Positions 42,943 to 52,036 of a stretch of 64,000 nt of DNA are shown here, piece by piece. The notes below the pieces were generated by a model, which was given only the letters and a program-made list of their open reading frames with translations, was not told where the DNA came from and made no database searches. Every line of letters begins with the position of its first letter. Position 1 is the first letter of the stretch. This DNA comes from Ottowia thiooxydans DSM 14619 (lineage in GTDB: Bacteria > Pseudomonadota > Gammaproteobacteria > Burkholderiales > Burkholderiaceae_C), in NCBI RefSeq assembly GCF_000422885.1, contig NZ_AUGX01000016.1:62001-126000 (forward strand), given 5' to 3'. Both the position numbers and the translations under genes were made by a program.

Positions 42943-43922
42943 ATTCTCGCGCGGCCTGGTTGGCCTTTTCATTGATGGCGCTCTCAGTCTTGGCACTGGC
43001 AGTGGGCGCCGGCATTGGTAGTACCGGCTTCGAGAGCGTGTTGCGCATGCGAGATGATCCCGTCGCGTGGCAAATCGTAGGGGAGGTTCGCCTTCCGCGC
43101 ACGGTGGGCGCGTGGCTGACAGGGGCCTTGTTGGGCTTGGCCGGCGCCGTGGCACAAGGCTTGTTTCGCAACCCATTGGCGGATCCGTTCCTGCTTGGCA
43201 GCGCATCAGGTGCGATGCTGGCCGTCGCGATTGCGTTGGCACTCATGGGCGGCGGTACAGACACAGCCTCCTGGGTCGGTAGGTTGGGCCTGACCGGCGC
43301 GGCCTTTCTTGGTGCCCTGGGCGGGGTGCTGCTGACCCTTTTGTTGGCGAAAGGCGCGCAGCACACCATGCGCTTGCTGCTGGCTGGCGTGGTGGTGGGT
43401 TATGTGCTTGGCGCCCTGAAGGATCTCGTCACACTGTCGGCGCCGGAGGTGTTGTCCGCCATGGTGGGCTTTGTGCTCGGGAATACGGCCTTCATAGGTT
43501 GGAGCGCCTGTGCGGTGATGGCTGGGGTGTTGCTGCCAGCTATGGGATTAGCGTGGATGTTGGCCCGTGTGCTTGATGGATTGAGTTTGGGGGAGTCGAC
43601 TGCGCAAAGCCTGGGGCTGCCACTGGCGCCGATGCGCATTGCCTTGGTGGCGGTGCTGGCGCTGGCCACGGGCACTGCGGTGGCTCAGGCGGGATTGATT
43701 GGGTTTGTAGGACTCGCGGCGCCGCATTTGGTGCGGCCGTTGGCGCGCGTCACGCATGGGCCTTTGGTACTGCTCTCCGCCATGATGGGCGGGGTGTTAT
43801 TGATGCTGGCGGATATCGCTGCGCGAGCCCTTATCTGGCCGCAAGAGTTGCCGGTGGGCGTGCTCACGGCTGTACTGGGCGGCGGTTACCTGCTGTGGCT
43901 CATGTACCGGAGAACGAGGTGA
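42939..43922 (+). CDS. btuC: Cobalamin ABC transporter permease BtuC
   Basis: This is a 327-residue permease of the FecCD/BtuC family with about ten helices. Family blocks are RLPRTVGAWLTGALLGLAGA, GLFRNPLADPFLLGSASGAM and GLIGFVGLAAPHLVR. GTG at 42939 overlaps the btuF stop (GTGA) and is the best start; a longer TTG start would overlap further. It forms the importer with BtuD and BtuF. Confidence 0.9.
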   Translation: MNSRAAWLAFSLMALSVLALAVGAGIGSTGFESVLRMRDDPVAWQIVGEVRLPRTVGAWLTGALLGLAGAVAQGLFRNPLADPFLLGSASGAMLAVAIALALMGGGTDTASWVGRLGLTGAAFLGALGGVLLTLLLAKGAQHTMRLLLAGVVVGYVLGALKDLVTLSAPEVLSAMVGFVLGNTAFIGWSACAVMAGVLLPAMGLAWMLARVLDGLSLGESTAQSLGLPLAPMRIALVAVLALATGTAVAQAGLIGFVGLAAPHLVRPLARVTHGPLVLLSAMMGGVLLMLADIAARALIWPQELPVGVLTAVLGGGYLLWLMYRRTR

Positions 43923-44734
43923 ACATTGTGGCTGCCAACGCTGATTCAGTAGCCATCTCGGTAAGCTCGGCTGCGACCCGTATCGGCGCTACTCCCATCC
44001 TTCACGAGATCGATCTGAGCCTGCCATCCGCCCGGTGGACCAGCATTGTGGGCCCCAATGGTGCCGGCAAATCCACTCTTTTGCGTGCGATGGCTGGGCT
44101 GCTACCTACGGCCGGTCGCGTGCTGCTGCAGGGGCGTCCGCTTGGTGAATGGACCGCACGTGCGCGCGCTTGCCAATTGGCTTGGTTAGGGCAAGGTGAG
44201 TCGGGCGGAGACGATCTCACCGCCTACGATGTCACTCTGCTTGGCCGCTTGCCCCACCGCAGTTGGTTGGCGCCAGCGTCGTCAACCGACCATGCTGCGG
44301 TGGCGCGTGCGCTGCATGAGACACAGGTCTGGCATCTGCGCGATCGTCGGCTGGGCGATCTCTCGGGAGGGGAGCGCCAACGTGTACTTCTGGCGCGTGC
44401 CTTGGCAGTTGAAGCGCCGGTGTTGCTGATGGACGAGCCTTTGGCTCATCTTGATCCGCCGCATCAATCCGATTGGCTTGCTATCGTACGGAGACGGGTG
44501 TCCGCTGGCGACACAGTGGTCAGCGTGCTGCACGAGCTTTCCGTGGCGTTGCAGGCGGACGATCTTCTTATCGTGCGCGATGGCCGTATCGTTCATCACG
44601 GCCCTTGCGCAGACCCCACCACTCATGCAGCCCTGCAGGCTGCGTTCGACAACCGAATCACCATCCATGCCCTGCAGGGAGGGTGGGTGGCATTGCCGCG
44701 CGCGCCGCGGGAAAAGGCTATTCATGCAGATTGA
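43919..44734 (+). CDS. btuD: Cobalamin ABC transporter ATPase BtuD
   Basis: This 271-residue ATPase shows Walker A GPNGAGKSTLLRAMAG, a Q-loop region, signature LSGGERQRVLLARAL, Walker B VLLMDEPLAHLDP and the switch histidine in VLHELSVAL. It powers BtuC. GTG at 43919 overlaps the btuC stop by 4 bp and is preferred; a second GTG three codons later is possible. Its end overlaps cobO by 11 bp. Confidence 0.92.
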   Translation: MNIVAANADSVAISVSSAATRIGATPILHEIDLSLPSARWTSIVGPNGAGKSTLLRAMAGLLPTAGRVLLQGRPLGEWTARARACQLAWLGQGESGGDDLTAYDVTLLGRLPHRSWLAPASSTDHAAVARALHETQVWHLRDRRLGDLSGGERQRVLLARALAVEAPVLLMDEPLAHLDPPHQSDWLAIVRRRVSAGDTVVSVLHELSVALQADDLLIVRDGRIVHHGPCADPTTHAALQAAFDNRITIHALQGGWVALPRAPREKAIHAD

Positions 44735-45305
44735 AACTCCCCCTACCGAGAAACGTTACGACAAACCCGCCGGAGAACGGCGAGGCCTGATCATTGTGAA
44801 TACAGGTGATGGCAAGGGCAAGAGCACGGCTGCCTTTGGCCTCGCGCTGCGCGCCTTTGGGCGGCAACACGTGCATGGCAAGCAAGTGGTGATTTTTCAG
44901 TTCATGAAAGTGCCTTCTGCTCGCTTCGGCGAACACCGCATGTTTGAGCAAATCGGCCTGCGCATTGAAGGGCTGGGCGATGGCTTTTCCTGGAAGAGCA
45001 AAGACCTTGAGCACTCAGCTCAGCTGGCTCGTGATGGCTGGGAAAAGGCCAAGGCGGCTATCCTCGGTGGCGAGCATTTCCTGGTGGTGCTCGACGAAAT
45101 CACCTATCCGCTCATCTACGGCTGGTTGCCCTTGGATGACGTGTTGAAAACCCTCAAGGAACGGCCTGCCGACGTGCACGTGTGCTTAACCGGCCGGCGC
45201 TGTCCACCGGAGCTGATTGAGTTAGCTGACACCGTCACCGAAATGACGCTCATCAAGCACGCGTTCAAGGCCGGAGTGCCGGCGCAGCGGGGAATTGAGG
45301 ATTGA
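44724..45305 (+). CDS. cobO: Cob(I)yrinic acid a,c-diamide adenosyltransferase
   Basis: This 193-residue enzyme (CobO/BtuR/CobA family) has the P-loop GDGKGKSTAAFGLALRAFG near residue 30, VVIFQFMK, FLVVLDEITYPLIYGWL and CLTGRRCPPELIELADTVTE. It transfers the adenosyl group from ATP to cob(I)alamin precursors. The start at 44724 lies within the end of btuD, giving translational coupling; the long upstream frame is a shadow of btuD. Confidence 0.94.
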   Translation: MQIETPPTEKRYDKPAGERRGLIIVNTGDGKGKSTAAFGLALRAFGRQHVHGKQVVIFQFMKVPSARFGEHRMFEQIGLRIEGLGDGFSWKSKDLEHSAQLARDGWEKAKAAILGGEHFLVVLDEITYPLIYGWLPLDDVLKTLKERPADVHVCLTGRRCPPELIELADTVTEMTLIKHAFKAGVPAQRGIED

Positions 45306-45387
45306 GTATTCAGTATTGAGGATTTTTGGTTTCCGGGTGTGAGTGGAATTCGATGGACAATCCCCTCAAATTTCTCGATAGAACGAT

Positions 45388-45930
45388 ATGTCCGACCATA
45401 CCCTGCATACCTATCCCACCCCGGTGGGCGAAATGATCGCTGTGTTTTCGCCTCGGGGGTTGCGCATGCTCGAATTCATAGGGCAGCCACGCGTCGACCG
45501 CGAGATGGCTCAGGTGGAGGCTGCGGCCGGCGGGCCGGCAGTGGCAGGCCAGAACTCGCTCACCGAACAATTGGGTCGTGAACTCGCCGAATACTTCGCC
45601 GGTGCGCGGCGTGTTTTCGATGTGCCTCTGGATTTACTGGGCACACCATTTCAGATGCGCGTTTGGAAGGCCTTGCTGGAGATCCCGTACGGCGAAACCT
45701 GGAGCTACGGTCAGGAAGCCCGGCACATTGGCAGCCCCACGGCGAGCCGAGCCGTGGCTGCCGCCAATGGGCAGAACAAGGTATCAATCGTCGTGCCCTG
45801 CCATCGTGTGATCGGTAGCAACGGCACACTCACGGGGTATGGCGGAGGCCTGCCGCGCAAGCAATTTCTGCTCGCGCTGGAGGAGGGCGCTGCGCAACCC
45901 CAAGGCAAGCTTTGGAGCATCCCTGAGTGA
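45388..45930 (+). CDS. ogt: Methylated-DNA-protein-cysteine methyltransferase
   Basis: This 180-residue DNA repair protein has the active-site block VVPCHRVIGSNGTLTGYGGG with acceptor Cys in PCHRV, and the helix-turn-helix segment PYGETWSYGQEA with TASRAVAAANGQN. It removes O6-alkyl groups from guanine in a suicide reaction. Its position inside the cobalamin operon, 82 bp after cobO and overlapping cobD by 4 bp, is unusual, because the function is unrelated. It may be carried on the riboswitch transcript or have its own promoter in the gap. Confidence 0.94.
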   Translation: MSDHTLHTYPTPVGEMIAVFSPRGLRMLEFIGQPRVDREMAQVEAAAGGPAVAGQNSLTEQLGRELAEYFAGARRVFDVPLDLLGTPFQMRVWKALLEIPYGETWSYGQEARHIGSPTASRAVAAANGQNKVSIVVPCHRVIGSNGTLTGYGGGLPRKQFLLALEEGAAQPQGKLWSIPE

Positions 45931-46925
45931 CGGGGGTGCTTTGGCCATGGTGGGGGGAATTCTCTGGTACCACGCAGACCAATGTGCTGCTGCTGGCTTG
46001 TGCGCCTGCTTTCGCGATCGCCATTGATCGACTGTTGGGCGAACCACCTGTGCGTTGGCATCCAGTGGTTTGGATGGGGCGTTGGCTGGGGTGGGCTGGC
46101 ACCCGGCTAGCACCAACCGAAGATGAATCCGCGTTGTGCCACCCACTGCGTATTTTCTGGTTGGCTGCCTTGTCGTGGTGCGCCGCGGCGGCTGCTATTT
46201 TCTCGCTCAGTTGGCTGATTCAGTCGTGGGTGCTGACTCAGCCTTCCTGGTTGGCCGCTTTGGCGCTGGGTTTGTTGCTGAAGCCGCTTCTTTCATGGGC
46301 AATGCTTCATGATGAAGTGCTGTCAGTAGAGCGAGCTTTGGCGGAGTCACTTGAAGCCGGCCGTCTGCAACTAAGCCGCCTGGTCAGCCGCGATGTTGAG
46401 GCGTTATCTGCCGAGGAGGTCCGTGAAAGTGCTATTGAATCGCTGGCCGAGAACCTCAACGATTCCGTAGTAGCCCCCTTATTTTGGTTTGTCTTGCTGG
46501 GCCTGCCAGGGGCAGCCCTTTTTCGATTCGCTAACACGGCAGATGCCATGTGGGGCTACAAAGGCATCCGAAATGGGCGTGATTGGCAGTGGGCAGGTAA
46601 GTGGGCAGCGCGTGCTGACGATGTGTTGGGATGGATTCCTGCGCGCATCACGGCGCTGCTCATTGGCCTGTGGGGCGGGCTGCGTGGCTGGCATCGTTTG
46701 CCCTCTCAGGCTGGCCGCACCTCTTCACCAAACGGTGGCTGGCCCATGGCTGCCATGGCACTCGCGTTGGGCACGCGGTTGTGCAAGCCGGGTGTGTATG
46801 CGCTGAATGAGACTGCTCGGGCGCCTCAACCCTTGGACACCTTGCGCGCATGCGCGATCGGCTCACGTACCGTTTTGGCCGCTGCCCTGATGAGCTGCGG
46901 TGCTCTCCTGGTGGCATTGGCATGA
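45927..46925 (+). CDS. cobD: Adenosylcobinamide-phosphate synthase CobD/CbiB
   Basis: This is a 332-residue membrane protein with RLLGEPPVRWHPVVWMGRWL, ESLAENLNDSVVAPLFWFVL and ANTADAMWGYKG, the characteristic blocks of CbiB. It attaches the aminopropanol (phosphate) arm to cobyric acid. The GTG start overlaps the ogt stop (GTGA). The extreme N-terminal 20 residues are not conserved in the family, so a later start is possible. cobC follows with a 4-bp overlap. Confidence 0.9.
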   Translation: MTGVLWPWWGEFSGTTQTNVLLLACAPAFAIAIDRLLGEPPVRWHPVVWMGRWLGWAGTRLAPTEDESALCHPLRIFWLAALSWCAAAAAIFSLSWLIQSWVLTQPSWLAALALGLLLKPLLSWAMLHDEVLSVERALAESLEAGRLQLSRLVSRDVEALSAEEVRESAIESLAENLNDSVVAPLFWFVLLGLPGAALFRFANTADAMWGYKGIRNGRDWQWAGKWAARADDVLGWIPARITALLIGLWGGLRGWHRLPSQAGRTSSPNGGWPMAAMALALGTRLCKPGVYALNETARAPQPLDTLRACAIGSRTVLAAALMSCGALLVALA

Positions 46926-47983
46926 GTGCATTGGGATCTCTTACGGAGACGCTTGATGTAGGCGTCACTCATGGCGGGCCGGACATGATGGGTGTGCCAC
47001 CGCACGACCTTTCTTCCAATTCCAACGCCTGTGGCCCTTACCCTCCTGCCGCACAGAGCCTGCGGGAGGCCGATGCGCGGCATTACCCAGATCCTTCCTA
47101 CACTGAGCTCATCGTTCAGTTGGCCACATGGCACGGCGTGGCGCCCTCGCGTATCGTGCTCGGAGGCAGCGGCAGCGAGTTGATCCAGCGTCTCAGCGTG
47201 GCAGTGGCCATCCATGCATCGGCATCCGGTCAAGTTGCCTCGGTCTGGGTGCCCGTGCATGCGTACGGGGACTATGCCCACGCCGCCAATGCCGCGGGGC
47301 TACGGCGCGTTCCCGGTTCTGAACAAGCCACCCTGATCTGGGCCTGCGATCCTTCCAGCCCCTTGGGCCTGGCGCACGAGAATCTTGCTCAGCAAGTGGC
47401 CACCCTGCAAGCTACTCAGACCATGGTGCTGGACCAAGCCTACGCGCCATTGCGCCTTAGTGGGGCGTTGGCGCTGGATGAATCGGGGCTGGATAGGGTC
47501 TGGCGACTCATTACACCTAACAAAGCGCTGGGATTGACGGGGGTGCGGGCGGCATACGCCATTGCTCCACGCCACGAGAGCGCGCTGCTTGCACGGGTTC
47601 GAGCCTTGGCTCCGTCATGGCCAATCGGTGCCCACGGCGTGGCGCTGCTGCAATGCTGGGCTACCGTGGATGCTGATCAATGGCTGGCTGAATGCCGCAA
47701 AACACTTCAGATCTGGAAAGCGCGCCAGATTAGGCTGCTTAGCGCGTCTGGTTGGAGCGTGGCTCCCAGTGACGCCAATTTTTTTGTGATCGCTCGCGGG
47801 CATGAAGCGCGGGCTGAAGGTGAGTTCGATATGAAGACATCTCTTGAAGCCCTGCGCCTGCGAGGGATCAAGTTGCGCGACTGTGCCAGCTTCGGTTTGC
47901 CCGGTCGCGCGCGGATGGCGGTAACCAGCCCTGCAGTGCAAGATGAACTGATGCGCGCACTGAGCGAAGAGGGCAGAGCATGA
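46922..47983 (+). CDS. cobC: Threonine-phosphate decarboxylase (CobC, Pseudomonas nomenclature)
   Basis: This 353-residue protein is a fold-type I PLP enzyme. ILGGSGSELIQRLSVAVA-type cofactor binding, VLDQAYAPLRLSG and the probable PLP lysine in LITPNKALGLTGVRAAYA are visible. It should make (R)-1-amino-2-propanol O-phosphate for CobD. ATG at 46922 overlaps the cobD stop. A longer upstream frame would lie in cobD. Family identity rests on context as well as motifs, since histidinol-phosphate aminotransferases are related. Confidence 0.88.
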   Translation: MSALGSLTETLDVGVTHGGPDMMGVPPHDLSSNSNACGPYPPAAQSLREADARHYPDPSYTELIVQLATWHGVAPSRIVLGGSGSELIQRLSVAVAIHASASGQVASVWVPVHAYGDYAHAANAAGLRRVPGSEQATLIWACDPSSPLGLAHENLAQQVATLQATQTMVLDQAYAPLRLSGALALDESGLDRVWRLITPNKALGLTGVRAAYAIAPRHESALLARVRALAPSWPIGAHGVALLQCWATVDADQWLAECRKTLQIWKARQIRLLSASGWSVAPSDANFFVIARGHEARAEGEFDMKTSLEALRLRGIKLRDCASFGLPGRARMAVTSPAVQDELMRALSEEGRA

Positions 47984-49569
47984 CCGCCCGATGCGTCATG
48001 GTGCTGGGCACCAGCAGCGGAGCCGGCAAAAGCTGGATTACCACTGCGCTTTGCCGTTATTACGCCAACAAAGGCCTGAAGGTAGCCCCTTTCAAGGCGC
48101 AGAACATGAGCAACAACGCCAGGGTGGTTGCCAGTGTCGTCTCAACTACTCCTGACACGCCAGGTGGGGAGAAATGGCAGAAACAAGCGATGCCCGAAGC
48201 GGGCGAAATCGGTTCTGCTCAGTACTTTCAGGCATTGGCTGCAAAAGCTGAGCCCGAGGTGCGTATGAACCCCTTGCTGCTCAAGCCTGAAGCAGACACG
48301 CACAGCCAAGTGGTCCTGCTGGGGCAGGTGAGCCCTGAGTTGACCGCGCTGCCTTGGAGAGGTCGAAGCGAGCGCGTCTGGCCTCAGATCGCTGCGGCTC
48401 TGGATGCCTTGCGCGCTGAAAACGATGTGGTGGTCATAGAAGGCGCGGGTTCGCCGGCTGAAATTAATTTGATGGCCAATGACGTGGTCAACCTTCGCGT
48501 GGCCCGCCATGCTGATGCGCGTTGTCTTCTGGTGACCGATATCGATCGCGGTGGCGCCTTTGCTCATCTCTACGGTACTTGGGCGCTCTTGCCCGAAGAA
48601 GACCGTGCACGTATCAACGGCTTTGTGCTCAACAAGTTCCGCGGTGATGCGGCGCTGCTCGCACCGGCGCCAGAACAGATAAGGGAATTGACTGGCGTGC
48701 CTGTGGTGGCTGTGGTGCCTATGCGTTTTGGCCACGGTTTGCCGGAAGAAGACGGCTTGTTTGACGAGCGCGCCATAAGTGGCCCGTCTCTCGTAGAGGA
48801 GAAAAAGAGTGGGGTCACGGGGGCTTCGTCTCCTGCTCAAGGAGAAGACACCGCCAAGCTTCGCCCCCGCCACATTGCCATCATCGCCTACCCGCGTATC
48901 AGCAACCTGGATGAGTTTCAGCCCCTGAAGAACGTTCCCGGGTTGCATGTTTCCTGGGTTCGCACGCCGTCCCAGATTCAGGGCGCTGACACCCTTATCT
49001 TGCCAGGCAGCAAATCCACCGCGTCTGACCTGGCCTGGTTGCGTGAGCAGGGGCTGGACGCCGCCATTGCTGAGCACGCCGCGCGTGGCGGAAGGGTGCT
49101 GGGTATTTGCGGTGGCCTGCAGATGCTGGGTGAGGCTTTGATTGATGTCTACGGTATAGAAAGCCAAGGAAACGCGCCCGGTCTCGGGCTGCTTCCGTTG
49201 GTAACCTCGTTCGAGCCGCAGAAGACAGTGCGCCGTACTCGTGTTCGCTTTGATGAGTTGAAGGGGCCGTGGGCAGCTCTTTCATCGATCGAAGCAGCCG
49301 GCTACGAAATTCACAGCGGCCAGACTGCTCAGCATCCTGCGATGGCGGCGAAAGGCGATGTGGCGCGCGAGATTGCTGCAGGACTTGGGTGGCAGAACGT
49401 GGCTGGCAATGTGCTGGGTGTTTATGTGCATGGCCTCTTCGAGGATGAGGCGGTACTGCGTGCGCTCTTTGGGGCGCAGGTCTTGTCGCTGGAGGATGTG
49501 TTTGAGCGGTTAGCTGCCGGTATCGAGGCAGACTTTGCTCCAGGGGTGTTGGACGCCTTGATTGCGTGA
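47980..49569 (+). CDS. cobQ: Cobyric acid synthase CobQ/CbiP
   Basis: This 529-residue amidotransferase has the N-terminal ATPase domain (VLGTSSGAGKSWITTALCRY, FKAQNMSNN, VVIEGAGSPAEINL) and a class I glutaminase domain with nucleophile Cys in LGICGGLQMLGEAL and C-terminal VYVHGLFE. It amidates four side chains of adenosylcobyrinate diamide. Two stretches look like insertions against the usual sequence: near residues 50-70 (VVSTTPDTPGGEKWQKQ) and near 265-285 (EEKKSGVTGASSPAQGED). The usual length is about 480-510. The start overlaps cobC by 4 bp. Confidence 0.93.
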   Translation: MTARCVMVLGTSSGAGKSWITTALCRYYANKGLKVAPFKAQNMSNNARVVASVVSTTPDTPGGEKWQKQAMPEAGEIGSAQYFQALAAKAEPEVRMNPLLLKPEADTHSQVVLLGQVSPELTALPWRGRSERVWPQIAAALDALRAENDVVVIEGAGSPAEINLMANDVVNLRVARHADARCLLVTDIDRGGAFAHLYGTWALLPEEDRARINGFVLNKFRGDAALLAPAPEQIRELTGVPVVAVVPMRFGHGLPEEDGLFDERAISGPSLVEEKKSGVTGASSPAQGEDTAKLRPRHIAIIAYPRISNLDEFQPLKNVPGLHVSWVRTPSQIQGADTLILPGSKSTASDLAWLREQGLDAAIAEHAARGGRVLGICGGLQMLGEALIDVYGIESQGNAPGLGLLPLVTSFEPQKTVRRTRVRFDELKGPWAALSSIEAAGYEIHSGQTAQHPAMAAKGDVAREIAAGLGWQNVAGNVLGVYVHGLFEDEAVLRALFGAQVLSLEDVFERLAAGIEADFAPGVLDALIA

Positions 49570-50223
49570 AGGCTTAGCTCCCTTCCTCCCTCTCCCTCTG
49601 GGAGAGACTGATGCAGGCGCGCCTGCGGACTTGAGCCCCAGAACCAGAGGCTGTGAGCTGGTTTTACTCCCTCTCCCTCTGGGAGAGGGCGGGGGTGAGG
49701 GCAAGCGGCGGTTGATTTAGCGCTGCCGTTGTAAATTACCTTCTGCTCTTCTCTTTAGGTCGGAGGCCGGGATTGCGCCCGGCTGCGCAGTCCCTTTCTT
49801 TGCTCGCACCCGGAGCGCCGGCCGAAAGCAACGAACCAAAGAAATGCGACCCCAAGTCCGTGTCCCTGCGCTGCGCTCCGGGCACCCTGCGGTGCTCGGT
49901 CAAGGGGCCGGCCATCCGGGGGCGGTGCGGCAGAACTCGCTGCGTTCGCTTCGCTCTCGACGTTCAAACAGCTGCCGCAAGCTAGTTCACGAAGCAAGAG
50001 CATCTTTCAGTGCTCTTGCTCGCCCCCGGATGGCCGGCCCCTTGACCTGCGCTCCTCAGCACGGCCAAAAGGGGTGGGGAACCTGATTCGGGCCATTGCT
50101 GCGCTCGGCCTTCGTGTAGTTAACCTTTCCCTTGCTGGGAAAGATAAGTTCAAGACTCGGCAGCAGTCGTCGGGTTGCTCTAGACACGCCTTGAGGGATT
50201 GTTCCAAGAACGAAAACACGTTC
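49570..50223. repeat. Repeat-rich 650-bp region without a gene
   Basis: No coding frame is convincing. Two copies of the palindrome-containing 20-mer TCCCTCTCCCTCTGGGAGAG occur at 49587 and 49668. A perfect 27-bp inverted repeat lies at 49898-49924 and 50021-50047, with GC-rich CG-containing sequence between. The region separates cobQ from the convergent methyltransferase gene. Confidence 0.75.
49898..50047. repeat. Perfect 27-bp inverted repeat with 96-bp loop
   Basis: Arms 49898-49924 and 50021-50047 are exact reverse complements centred on GGGGCCGGCCATCCGGGGG. It could form a long cruciform or transcript stem. Confidence 0.85.
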
Positions 50224-50991
50224 TTAAATCCGCCCGCAATAGTAGGCCTGCGTCTGATACGGCACACGTACAACCTCACGCCCCTTTAACTCCGGATGAG
50301 ATGCAATCAACGACTCAACGCGTCCACGCACCGATGCTTGCTCCTGCTCCGGCAGAGTCGCGATAAAACTCACAGACATGACCCGATCCAAGATCACCTG
50401 CTGAGGGGAGCCTATGTGGGCATGCTCGAAGCGGGTTTCCTGGAGCGGGCTAAAGGCGTGATGCGGAAACGCTCGGCGCCAGTCGCCCTTGTAGAACCGG
50501 GGAGCGTCGCCCTCATAAGGAGTCATGATGTTGGTCAACTCCGCCACCCAATCCACTGATTCATCGCGGACATTCCACACCAGCCCAAGCGACGCACCAG
50601 GTTTCAATACACGAGCAAACTCGTCCATAGTCTCGCGATTGGCGAACCAGTGGAAGGCTTGCGCGCAAACAATGGCGTCGAGCGAAGACGCTGCAAGGGG
50701 AATGCTCTGCGCGGTGCCAGCCAGTGTGCGAACGTTGGGTTGCGCAGATGCAATTTTTTCTCGCATAGCATCAACTGGTTCCACAGCGGACACATCAGCT
50801 CCGGTAGCGGTCAGCAGCGGGGTGAACTTGCCTGTGCCCGCGCCCACATCTGCCACTTTGCGACCGGGTCCTAGATGGAGGGTTTCTTTCAACCAATTGC
50901 CCAACTCGGCTGGATAATCAGGGCGGCCCCGCGAATAGGCTTGGGCTTGTTTTGAATAACCTTCCTGCGCGGCAACGTGTACTTCATTCAT
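50224..50991 (-). CDS. SAM-dependent class I methyltransferase
   Basis: This is a 255-residue methyltransferase with motif I VADVGAGTGKFTPLLTATGA, an acidic residue ending beta-2 (VSAVEPVDAM), motif IV-like LDAIVCAQAFHWF and FARVLKPGASLGLVW. These are features of Methyltransf_11-type small-molecule enzymes. The substrate is unknown. Its start codon overlaps that of cobT on the other strand (CATG), so neither gene can have its promoter between them. Confidence 0.9.
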   Translation of the reverse strand: MNEVHVAAQEGYSKQAQAYSRGRPDYPAELGNWLKETLHLGPGRKVADVGAGTGKFTPLLTATGADVSAVEPVDAMREKIASAQPNVRTLAGTAQSIPLAASSLDAIVCAQAFHWFANRETMDEFARVLKPGASLGLVWNVRDESVDWVAELTNIMTPYEGDAPRFYKGDWRRAFPHHAFSPLQETRFEHAHIGSPQQVILDRVMSVSFIATLPEQEQASVRGRVESLIASHPELKGREVVRVPYQTQAYYCGRI

Positions 50992-52036
50992 GGCGCTTGA
51001 ATTCCAAATAATCGAAGACCTTCATGATGCCGCATTGGCGGCCAGCGTGCAGCGCAAGCTGGATGGCAAGACCAAACCTCTTGGGGCTCTTGGTCGTTTA
51101 GAGGCGCTGGCACACCAGCTAGGCATGATCCTCGGTAGTGAGTCGCCGGTGCTGCACGCGCCTCAGCTTCTGGTGTGCGCCGCCGATCATGGCATTGCCA
51201 TGCGCGGCGTATCGGCCTATCCCAGTGACGTCACCTGGCAAATGGTGGGTAACTTCCTGGCGGGCGGTGCGGCGGTGAGCGTGCTGGCACGCCAGCACGG
51301 CATCACGCAGACGGTGGTTGACTGCGGGGTCCGGCGCGATTTCCCGCCTGCACCTGGGCTGTTGGTCAAGAAAATAGCCTCTGGTACCCAAGATGCCAGC
51401 CAAGGCCCTGCCATGAGTCTTGCCCAATGTGAGCAAGCTGTCGTTAACGGTATGCAGATCGTGCAAGACCTGCCTGGGAATGCGTTGTTGCTCGGCGAGA
51501 TGGGCATTGGAAACACCTCGGCAGCAGCCTTGCTGCTGGCTAGGCTGGCGGGCATTGATGTCGCTGAGTGCGCTGGTGCGGGAACCGGTTTGAACGAGGA
51601 GGGCGTTGCTCGAAAAATCACTGTACTACGTGAGGCGCTAGCCGCCAACGTGGGCGCAGACGCGAGTGATCCGATAGCCGTGCTGGCCGCCCTGGGAGGG
51701 TTTGAGATCGCCACGCTCACAGGTGCCGTGCTGAGGGCTGCGTACGAACGGCGCGTGATCGTGGTCGATGGCTTTATCAGCTCAAGTGCCGTACTGCTCG
51801 CTTCACGATTGGCTCCCGGTGTATTGCAGCGATGCGTATTCGCCCATCTTTCGAACGAGCAGGGTCATGCCCGCATGTTGCGGGAGCTGGGTGCCGCGCC
51901 GCTACTCGATATGGGGCTTCGCCTGGGGGAAGGTAGCGGAGCTGCGCTGGCCTGGCCCATGTTGCAGTCGGCCTGCGCTATCTTGCGTGACATGGCCAGT
52001 TTTGAATCGGCAGGCGTGTCGGGAAAATCCGAATGA
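50990..52036 (+). CDS. cobT: Nicotinate-nucleotide:dimethylbenzimidazole phosphoribosyltransferase CobT
   Basis: This 348-residue enzyme makes alpha-ribazole phosphate, the lower-ligand precursor. Family blocks are KTKPLGALGRLEALAHQLG, VCAADHGIAMRGVSAYP, GEMGIGNTSAAA and the catalytic-glutamate segment MGLRLGEGSGAALAWP near the C-terminus. The start shares the CATG tetranucleotide with the divergent methyltransferase. Its stop overlaps the cobS start by 4 bp. Confidence 0.95.
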   Translation: MALEFQIIEDLHDAALAASVQRKLDGKTKPLGALGRLEALAHQLGMILGSESPVLHAPQLLVCAADHGIAMRGVSAYPSDVTWQMVGNFLAGGAAVSVLARQHGITQTVVDCGVRRDFPPAPGLLVKKIASGTQDASQGPAMSLAQCEQAVVNGMQIVQDLPGNALLLGEMGIGNTSAAALLLARLAGIDVAECAGAGTGLNEEGVARKITVLREALAANVGADASDPIAVLAALGGFEIATLTGAVLRAAYERRVIVVDGFISSSAVLLASRLAPGVLQRCVFAHLSNEQGHARMLRELGAAPLLDMGLRLGEGSGAALAWPMLQSACAILRDMASFESAGVSGKSE

